NCBI RefSeq assembly: GCF_001949145.1
Contig: NW_019091398.1
Span: forward strand, 556,085-583,012
Direction of reading: 5' to 3'
DNA length: 26,928 nt
Origin: Acanthaster planci
Taxonomy: Eukaryota > Echinodermata > Asteroidea > Valvatida > Acanthasteridae
The position numbers were made by a program, and so were the translations under genes. How positions within the stretch are numbered: position 1 is the first letter of the stretch; each line of letters opens with the position of its first letter. Under the pieces are notes generated by a model. That model ran no database searches and was not told the DNA's origin. It saw only the letters and a list, made by a program, of their open reading frames with translations. This document shows, in pieces, positions 1 to 9,500 of the stretch.

Positions 1-51
1 ATTTCTTGCTGGGTATCAAGCTCTATTAAACCCTTTCCCTCTTTTTCGCAG

Positions 52-3000
52 TACCCTGTCGTCTGCCTTTAATGGCATGGCCATCCTAATTGGAGAGCAT
101 GGAGTCAAACAGTTGTGCAAGAATCTTACTGATGAGAAATACACGTTGGTCCTAAAAGTCCTTGGTATGTTACGGTGATAGATAATCGGTGGATTTTTTT
201 GACTCAAACATGTTTAAGATAAGGTGGTAGCTTGAGAGATTGCAACTGTTTGTTATCATTGCGTGGATTCCATCATACGATTTTACTATTGTGCCTTGGT
301 TTTGTTTCTTCTCAAGTTACGTTTGTTGCCATCATCACGTTCGGGATAACTTTCCTGATTCCCCTCATTGGCAGTGCGGTACCTGTAAGTAAACCAGTAC
401 TGTAAAAAGCAGGAATGACGTGGGAACCTTTTCAAGCTGCTTGAACACAGACAAAAACGATGCCAGACTTCAATTACTTATTATAACTAAACGTTCTTAA
501 CTGCATGAATTTTGTCAGCGCGTTTTACTGCTAAGTGAGATTGGGCCTAAAGCTCCCCTAACCTCTATCCTATGGGTACGATCTGTCTGTGTCATTATTA
601 GAACAGATAATCGCGGAAGGAGCCCTTTAATTTAGGACAAGGCTGCTGTCGAGTGGTCTCTCATGTTCGCAAAGTATTGACGGATAAAGGCGCCTTTTCA
701 TAATGTAATTTTTTTAGTGCGTTGCGCACGCGATGCGTTCACGCGTTTCACTGTCACGGACAGAAAAATCAACACCATTAACATAACACATGTGTGCATT
801 TCGTTCGGCCGTCAGAATCTCCCCGGAAGCGATTTTGACAGATAGGCAACACTTGACGAAAATGTTGAGGTGCGTAATGGAAAAGGTGCCTTCAAGTAGG
901 CTCCAAACTGCGTGCGCATTACTACTTTCCGTCTCAATGCACGCAATCTAATCGCGTCTCCGGGCATCGAGCAAACCTTGGCAACAGCGCACCTTCCGAT
1001 TTTTGATATGCCTCATGTTTCCTACCATTGAGGTGGTGATGTGCGAGGACAAAGTAAGAAGCAACAAATTATGACCAACTTATTATTAAACAGTAATGTA
1101 ATCAAAAAGGGGGTTTATTGGTGTATTGTTCTCACAGAACCTATGACACCGCGCCCTGAAATAACCCTTGTGCAATTTCAATGCATCACAGGCGTTACTT
1201 GCCATTGCTGGAGCCGTTGGTGGGCCTTTATTTGGTATTTACCTTCTGGGAGCGTTATCCCCACGATGTAAGGCAAAGGTAATTAAGAGTATTCAGTACT
1301 ATCACTACGAATTATGTACACTTGAAAAGTGTTTTTTTGTCACGAAATAAGTTTTAGGTTTAACTGATTTCATGAAGGATTGCATTTATTACTAATTACT
1401 AATCTAAAGTACTTGTTTGTAGCGTTTTTTTTATAATTCAGCGTGGGTATGGTTAGGTAATAAACGCACGCACCTACCAGGCAATGCAGCTAGGTCAGGT
1501 GACAAGTCTTTCTTGTTAAGTTCGAACTATATGAAACTATAATGTTTCAGGGGGCATTCTTTGGTTACGTTGTCGGAGCGACGGTGGGCATCTGGTTGGG
1601 AATCGGCAATGTTATTCACGGAAATCGACTGGCTGGTCTGTTGCCACTGTCCGTTGATGCCTGCCCAGTGCCCCCTACATCGAACATGTCAGACATAACC
1701 CTTGAAACCATGACAACGACCTTTATCACAGCTGATGGTCCCACCACTTCATTGGAAAATTCCACGTTCTCGCCATTACCGACCGATCCGGTTCAGCAAA
1801 GGTACAAAAGTTTTCTCTAAATAATGGATATTATACAATAACATCATTAACAAGTTTTCTGAGGATATATTTGGAGGTTGCCATGAAATTTTATGTTAAT
1901 ATATTAATTTAAAGTTACTGCAGTCGTATTTTCCGTTTTATTGTTAGTATGATTTTTTTTGCAGTGGTCCAATTTTGAGGCCTCTCTACTCGGTTTCTAG
2001 ACTTTGGTATCCGACAATAACTTGCTTACTGACCATCGTAGTTGCTGTGGTTATCACTCTGATATTTGGTGAGTTCAGATTTTGTTAATTATATATAACG
2101 GGTTTGCCCTTACCCAACGTATATTAATAAACACTGTATGCTCAGTGCTTATATACGTTGGGTAAGGGCAAACCCATTATATATAATTAACATCAGATTT
2201 TGTTCTTTAGTCCAAACCTTTTCTGGGAGTTGGCATGATCAGAGTCCTGTCTGCCATGTCTGTCTTGTTTTTGTTCAGTTTGTCATGTCTGTCCAAAGGC
2301 TGTTCCCCATAAGCCCTGGCTTCCCTGAACAGCCTCCATACTCATTAATTCCGTGATGCTTCTGCTATTATTTTCTCCTTTGTAAGTTGGTTTTTTCATC
2401 ACTCTGATTTCTGTGACTAATGTTTTTATTAATCAATCATGTACAGTGTTATACAATGACATCACGGATTTCATGACTTTCCTGTGCTTTATCTTGCTCC
2501 CGTAAGAGTATGGAAATAAATGTGAATTGAATTGAATTGACTTGTGAGCTGTACATGTTGATGTTAATGTAAATTTGGGCAGATTAATCTTCACTAAATC
2601 TGATATATTCCTTGGATATGGCAGTGGATATTTTTGCCGTCGTTGGTAAAGGTTCCAAAACAACATTCGTTCGGCAACCTTGTGCGGATTGGTTATGGCG
2701 TCACTGTTGTTGATGTACATGCACCTAAACGCGGCGCGATACCTAACGCGTCCCATTTATTTTTCGCTGTTAAGAGCAATATTTTTACCTCCATTATTTT
2801 CAAAGTAAGTGACATTTGATCAAGCCCCGGTATTCCCTTGCATAAATCTCAAGCTTCTTTTCCTTTTCAAAGTTCAGATGAAATTTTATTGCAGCTCCAT
2901 TTTCCGATTTTTTTCTCGTGCAAGAGGAACTCTTAAATATTAAAATGTGCCCAAAAAGAACAGAATATTTTTCGTCAGACTTGAAGTTGGGTTGTTTAAG

Positions 3001-3727
3001 TGAAAATAATGATACTTCCAGAGCTTATCGACTTTGAAAAACGTTTTGAAATGTCAATAAGAAATTTTCTGATTTGAGGGCGCCGTTCCAAGAATTTTGA
3101 CATTTTTCAACACAATGATATTGGCATCGTAGTGCGCCACGTTAGGGGATTCTATACGGTCCAGTTCAAACCATGAGAATACACGGTTAGATGGGTACCG
3201 GCATCGATAGCTTGTTCTTACGGAGAACTTCTCTCAGTGTCGGTGTTATTACAAAACTGTTAAATAGCATCGACGGGCATGCTGGCAATGGTGACATCAT
3301 AAATGGACCAATCAGAACAAGGCTATCAGCAGAATATTGTTTTAGAAATTGTGCTGGCCATGGCAAAATATCCACTGCCTTCAAAGATACCTGTTGAATC
3401 TCATCATTGATATTCCTACTGCACTGGAGGGCTATTAGCTCACTGGAATGCCAATTTATCGTCGATAATCCTTGGTATATCATAGGGTAAATCATTTTTG
3501 TCATTCAAGGCAGAAATGCCCCAGCCAAGCTGGAGTTTACATGTAAATACTAAACTTCCTCTTCGTTTTGTTCAGGTGGTAATGATGCAGATACCGTGGA
3601 CCCGAGATTGTACGTGCAGATGCCAAAGTGGTGTCACTGCGCATGGCCGTTTGGGGCCACCGTTCGTAAAAAGAGTTGTGACTTGCAACAAGCCGCCAAA
3701 TTGGAGGTAAAGTCTGATTCCAATTGA
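52..3727 (+). CDS. SLC5-family sodium/solute symporter, C-terminal exons (5'-partial)
   Basis: This is the C-terminal part of a sodium-coupled plasma-membrane transporter; the gene starts upstream of the window. Coding exons, all phase-consistent, are 52-164, 317-384, 1192-1278, 1551-1801, 1965-2068 and 3576-3727 (TGA at 3725-3727). The first exon carries TLSSAFNGMA, matching the family's 'STVSSALNALA' region. Exon 1192-1278 carries GGPLFGIYLLGAL, matching the SLC5A8/A12/A5 'GPLLGLFSLGIL' helix. Exon 1551-1801 gives one more helix and then a Ser/Thr-rich extracellular loop with N-glycosylation sequons (NMSD, NSTF), where SLC5A8-like proteins are glycosylated. Exon 1965-2068 has RPLYSVSRLWYPT and the last helix. 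The cytoplasmic tail is short and ends KSDSN. A donor-like GAG|GTAAAG at 3707/3708 means the last exon could splice onward instead of reading to the TGA. The member cannot be fixed: SLC5A8/A12, A5 and A6 are alike here. Confidence 0.85.
2075..2204. mobile_element. Short foldback element, 40-bp inverted arms with a flanking 12-bp direct repeat
   Basis: The arms at 2085-2124 and 2151-2190 are reverse complements over 40 bp with one mismatch, and the loop is 26 bp. The 12-base word TCAGATTTTGTT lies on both sides (2075-2086 and 2193-2204), which looks like a target-site duplication. The left copy overlaps the arm by two bases, so the exact borders are uncertain. It sits in an SLC5 intron, with the left repeat only six bases past the donor GT at 2069. 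No coding capacity is seen. It could be a MITE, a solo foldback element or a templated-repair palindrome. Confidence 0.7.
2445..2541 (+). repeat. Possible LINE/SINE 3' tail with (AATTG)n
   Basis: The segment ends in a short GAATTGAATTGAATTGA tract (about 2525-2541) preceded by GGAAATAAATGTG. L2/CR1-like elements and their SINEs often end in this kind of 'ATATAAATGTGAATTGAATTG' tail. I see no matching reverse-transcriptase reading frame upstream, so the 5' border is a guess. It lies in the long last intron of the SLC5 gene, where 2205-3575 otherwise shows no supported exon. Confidence 0.4.
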
Positions 3728-6513
3728 AAATGACCTATTGATTTTTAAGTTGCACCTGCCCCGCAAACCCTTTTACATTTCTTATTTATTATCTCATCAG
3801 AAGCTGTTGTGCACAGGAATGTTTTTAATAATAAGGGGACTGGACGCAAACGCCTGACTGGTTTTAATGGTTCGTCATTTTAGAAAAATAGTATACAGGT
3901 TTTTTTTTAATCTCTCACAAGATGAAGACGACTGGAACTGATCCACTCTTCAGCGAGAGTGTTGGAAGTCCACCGTGAAACTCCAAGTTGATGTCACTGG
4001 CGGAGGACCAATTCAAAAGCCTAAGCTCTGCTCAGACATTGCAAGACCGCTAAAGGCTATAAGGGGAAAAATCTTGCCGACGGTTAAATTCAAACATTAA
4101 TATGATGTAGGAATTTAAATTACAATCGTAGTTTATTATAAGGAATGAAAACTGCTCAACTTCTTGTATTTACGGTGAATTGGGAAAATTTTGCAAAACC
4201 ATATGTTTCGTTTCATTATTTAAGAATTTCTAAAAGCTTGTAAAGTTTCAAGACAATGGTGTTCAGTCATGCATGACAGGAGGGATACCATCAAGGTATC
4301 ATTAGAAAGAATACTGCTTGTACTTTTCAGAGATCCTTATACATTGTAATCATATCTCATGGTTTGGGCATATTAACCCCTTTCCTCAGGGTTTGGTTTT
4401 TTCTAGGATACCCTGTATAGCGCACACCCCTTCTTCGAGAAAAAAACGGCTTCAGAAGCATTTTTAGGGGCTCGGATTACTGGTGGTAAAATGAATAGAA
4501 ACAGTCCCAGAGATCATCCTCACAAAACCAGCTCGAAGGAGTGATCAAGGTGGGAGAAATAAGAGCATTTTGTCTCAGGTTTCTTAACCATAGGAGAACA
4601 AAGGAATTTCCACACCAGGTATAATTCACAACACTCGCACGGATTTCATATGAAAATCTGGACTCGTAAATCCTTAATGTAATAAATCAACACGCAGAGG
4701 TCATCATTAAAGCTGCCAACGTATGTGCCGCCTACAAGAGTAATAAAAACGCTTGCTCGACATTGCTTATTAAAATAATTTGTTCGTGGCATCAGAGTGG
4801 CAAGCCAGCCAACCATCGCCTTTGTATTCGGTAGGGTAAATGGGTGCTTGTGCCTCCATTCAGTATCCATTTCGAGTCCAGAATTTTGTTTAAGACGTCC
4901 GTGGAACTTATACCCGTGTGTGAGAGCGCTAACCTTACATTTACCGGCTGGATAAATTTCTCATTGTTGTTAGATTTCGCTTGAAGTATGCACAGGAAAG
5001 TAGTCCGAGTATACACTCTGAAATGATAACAAATATGTTATCAAACTATTTTTCTTGCTTAAGCTGCTCACTGCATAGCCCTGTAATGTTGAGGGGCATA
5101 GCTGGATTTTTACGCGGGTCCTCATTAACATTTTGTGATCCCATGGATTATTTACAATAAGACGAACCGTCACAGAGGTACACGTACTTTATAATTCACA
5201 AATTTAGGACTTGCGGCTTGCAATTCGGAGTCTTTGTTCACAAAACCTACGGTACGTGTACCTGACTTTGTGCATGGGCATAGTTTACGTACAGACGGGC
5301 GGCTGCTTTTAGAGGGGAGAACATGGTTAAGTTACTACTATATTTGGGGTGCTTTCGGGGAAGGGTCAATAAAAAAACTGCACATATAAAATTGATAAGA
5401 AAACTAAAGTTCTTGCCATAATCTTGCATTTCCACTGAAAAATGCCTCTTCCAAAGAGTCACCAGGTGGCACTATATGCTGTAGGGCGTGTAGTTATAAT
5501 TATGAACGATGTCTGTGGTAAAACATTTATTGGACAAGTTCGACCAAGGACGATAGTTAACCATCCTTGCAGTTCCTGATCGAAGGCACGCTTGTCGACC
5601 ATGATGGTTGGACTAGTCTAGTCAATTAACCCGATCGCGACTAGCCTATCGAGGTTTTCGGGTCGGAATGGACTAGTTATACGAAAAATGCCGGAAAAAT
5701 TACAATCTGTCACTAGTAAACGACCGTTTTCACTTTTATTTAGCTATTTTGCCCTTCCTGCGGCCACTTCTTTCCCTCGGCCTAATGACCTGACACCGGT
5801 TGACTAGGGTCGTTCCGACTTCTTCGCACTTCACTACCTCACTGCACATGCATGCGCATGGCACGTCACGAATCAACCACTAGTTGGTCTTTATCGAACT
5901 GCCAGCGCGCCCTCTTGTGATCTGCCTGACAACCGAACGGCTGTTTTATTTTGTGCATTAGAATTTAATTTTTAAATTTTAAAACTAGCACATTAATTCA
6001 TATTTACTTGTGATGAAAATGAAGTATTATATATAAATCAATCAGAAAATAAAGTGTTTCGAGGGTCAATTGCAATTCATTATGTCAGACTTTATCTAAA
6101 CGTATTTAACAGACTTTTATTAATACCAAGGAACAGTCGTGGGTGTATGTGTCGCTATGCAACAATCGACCGATTTGCAACAGATGGGGTGTGTTGATGC
6201 ACGCTGATGATCCTCGTAGGCTCGCAAAATGCGCATATTTTGTCTCCAGGGCGCTATAGCAGCATTATTATTGAACTGAACTATTGCCTTCATATCTTTA
6301 GACATCGGTGGATTGACCTTTAGGAGATTTCTGACATAAGTAAGCAGACTTCTGTGCGTTCTGACAGAAACTTCAAGTTCAGTGAACGTCAGTCGCTTGT
6401 GTATACATGGTGTAGGCCTAGGCCTTCAGGAAAAAGCTTGCCTTTGCTTGACATTTGCTGGCGTCGACCGCGGCAGGAGAACTAACTTAGGCAAATTCTA
6501 CTCGGCTGTGAAG
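3728..6513. other. Intergenic region, no gene seen
   Basis: Between the SLC5 stop and the gene 2 start, the open frames (for example minus-strand frames at 4646-5462) are short, overlap one another, resemble no family I recognise and show no splice-supported continuation. An AATAAA at 4681-4686 could serve the SLC5 transcript if its 3' UTR is about 0.95 kb. A cluster of CTAG-centred words at 5611-5888 is reported as a finding. The stretch just before 6514 is presumably the 5' UTR and promoter of gene 2. Confidence 0.6.
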
Positions 6514-9500
6514 ATGTCCGAACAGCAAGCAACAGAGGATATTGAGGTATGGTTGATGTAGACTGCCTTTTTGTCATCTACATTTGATTGTTTCTGGGGG
6601 AATCCAGGAATTCATGAATTTGAAATTATGATCAGCCTGTGTACTTCCAGAATAAGGTTTATACAAACCTTACAGATAGCAATTGGCAAAGGAAAATGTT
6701 ATGAAATATGATCGTCCTGATGGTGGCCTACGCAATGTGGGCCAATCACATGGCCAGGCAACAAATTTATCTTATTCTTTCAATGCAGTGAAGTCAGCGA
6801 TACCCCTCGGAGTGAAGTTATGCTGAAAAGAGTTGTTATTGACCGCATTTAGGCCTACATGTATTTCATAGATATTGAGAATTTCGGGTTACTATGACTC
6901 TAGACTGCATTTGACATTTGTACTGTCAGACAAACTCCTGCGTCAGACCACAGACGATGGTCAGACAATCTCTTACTGCCAGTGGTCATGTGAATTTGTG
7001 TGTGATTAATTTCTCCGTAGTTCAGCCTATGAACTGTTAAGACTCTGCAAGTGAATTTAATTACCTAAGGAGAATACAAGTGGAGACCTGCATTTTTTGG
7101 TTCCTGTCTTTAGAAGTCAAGTCTGTTTGGAAACAGATTCACAAAAGTAATGGATCAAACACTGAAATGTCTTAAATGAAACTTAGATAAAAATGAAAAT
7201 AGAAGAAGTACAGCATGTACGGGGAATCTACAGAAGACTTTGATGAAAGTTGCGGGAAAGGAACATTGTTTCTTTCATTATTCCAATTTTATAATCAAAT
7301 CCATCGTCACTGTGGATTCAATCTATGCCATCTACCTAAGAAGGCACCTTGTTTGATCAACCATTGATCAACAATCATAGGGAATGCCCCAACCATTGTA
7401 ACACACAGTGTGGGCCTAGTCAGGGCAGACCATCTTTGTCGTAATAGTTGGGCATACCCTACTTCACTCATCCAGCACAGTGAAATATAAAAAAAGAGTG
7501 CAATTAAAGAGCTTGGTTGAATCTCATCACAGTTTTACAATACTCTATCAAGGCATTGTTTGCCTCAGTCTTTTTTTTCTTAAAAAGTGTTTCGCTCCAA
7601 AATGTGGGCTTTGTGAACAAAGTTGGGCATGCCCCAGCTGGGTCTTGGATGAACGCTGATCAACTTGTACCTACATGTGTGCCAAGTGGTACATACCTAC
7701 TTGTATATGTACAAGCTGATACTTGGCATACATGTAGGTTCAAGTTGATTAAACCAACTTGTATGAAAACCAACTCATACATGTAGGTTGATCAACTTGT
7801 GTGTGGACTGACTGGTACGTGAGTTATGACACATGTGCCATAAGGGTATTTGCCATTTTTAATACATCAGGTAATTTCCAGATTTTTTTCACTTTCATAT
7901 TGATTGGTGGTTCGATACTGAAGACCAGAAATGATTGACACTAAAATGTAATGTCAAATGCCATGTGATTTGTTATTGATTCCTGCATTTTATTGTTGGA
8001 TGGAATAGTTTTGCTGTGTCGAGGAAAAATATGTGAGAAATGAAAAGATCCTGTGGGGAGTATGAGAAGTTTACTGCTGTGTAGACACCCTTTGTTATAT
8101 GTCATGCTCAGAGAAAATCACCTTTGCTTGGCAGGAGCAACAAACAATACAACGACTGGATGAGGAACAACCCAAGGCTGACGAGATGGAACCAGAGAGC
8201 CAGCCAGTGGACGCTGACCAAACAGAACCGGCCAAAGAGGATAATGAAGGTAGAAAGGCGGGACTAAGGAAACGTGCCAGGGGGCGGAAAGAGGGGAAAG
8301 AAAAAGGAACAGGTATAAGCCGTGGAAAGTCGCAGTCATTGCGGTAATAGCCTGGCTTCATATCATTCCATGCTTAGACAGCAACTGTTGGTGACGTTTA
8401 GATCAGGGACCAATGTTTGTGGCTCTGCTTACTGTTAGCTAAGATTGGGTGCCAACTGTCGCCTAAAATTCTGCGCTACGAGGTAGCCAATTGACAGGTT
8501 AGCAAGGAAAGTTGGGTTATGCCCAGGCATAAATCCCAGCACTTTGGATTCTGCACTTACATGTTTAGCATGGTATTTTTGCGCTATCACTGCAAGCATA
8601 GAATTGATCTAAGTGTTGAATTCTGTGCTCAGCAGAACCATGAAGTTGGGCCCAGGGCCCGGTGGTTTATCACCAGAACATGTTGCTCAGTGAATTTACA
8701 CCCTAACTGAAAATTAGCTGTGAACCAGTCGCACGTAAAGAACAAGTCATCTGGGTCCAATGTCATGGCACTGCTTACAGCAAGCAAAAAATCGGCGCTT
8801 ACGGTAGCAGAAAATTCTGTGCTTATGGCGAACGTATTTCACGGGTTAGCGAGGAATTTTGGCTTGTTCGAAAGCGTACATCCCATTATGAAGGATTCTG
8901 TGCTTAAAGGGTTAGCGCAGAATTTTTCTGCTTGCGCGGTTAGCGCAGAATGGAGATCGTAAGCGCGTAATTCTGTGGTAAGCAGCGCCATGAAATGGGG
9001 CCCTGGGCTGTTCAGTTCCCTGTCTTTGTTTAGTACATACATGTATCCTTTATCCTTTAGCTGCCCTTAGCAGTGTCTCAGTGGTAAGCGTGCATATACA
9101 TTCTTTTGAGGATTGAAAGAAAGTTGGATAAAATGTTCCCCAAAGTTTTTATAACCTGATTTTCTTTTCATTGGTGGAAGGGGTGAAGGATCAAAGGAAT
9201 CTCATCTTATTGTCAAATAAATTCTATGATAGTCCACAGAAATATGTCTAGAAAGGAGAAACACTAAACCATATCTCATTATTAAAGAAAAAGATTAGAA
9301 ACAGCTACATTTGGTGTATTTCAAACTGGCCCAATCACTGAAAAAAGTCAACCCTGGAATTAAAAGACACAGTACCCCTTTTCACCGTTGAATTGGTACT
9401 TTTGTCAGGTAACTAACCCCAATGGAAATGCATGTTTCGAAAACTTGCTCATTTCCTCGGAGCCCCCGTTCATTGACAACTGATGGGGCTACCCTGCTAG

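Noticed and set aside
2433-2756. 107-aa minus-strand frame in the SLC5 intron
   Set aside because: No family resemblance, no splice context, and it overlaps a likely repeat tail with an AATTG tract.
3187-3504. 105-aa minus-strand frame (with a 68-aa plus-strand frame opposite)
   Set aside because: Open on both strands in intronic sequence, with no recognisable domain or splice-consistent partner exon.
4646-5173. Three overlapping minus-strand frames of 67-74 aa, considered as a degenerate transposon protein
   Set aside because: They do not align to any motif I know, and the frames overlap rather than forming a continuous broken product.
8095-8361. Minus-strand frames of 88 and 73 aa opposite exon 2 of gene 2
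   Set aside because: They are shadows of the low-complexity Glu/Pro-rich coding exon. The plus-strand reading has splice sites and phase agreement with seven other exons.
8720-8962. 80-aa open frame
   Set aside because: It is produced by the repeated GCGCAGAAT/ATTCTGTGC words of MITE copy B.
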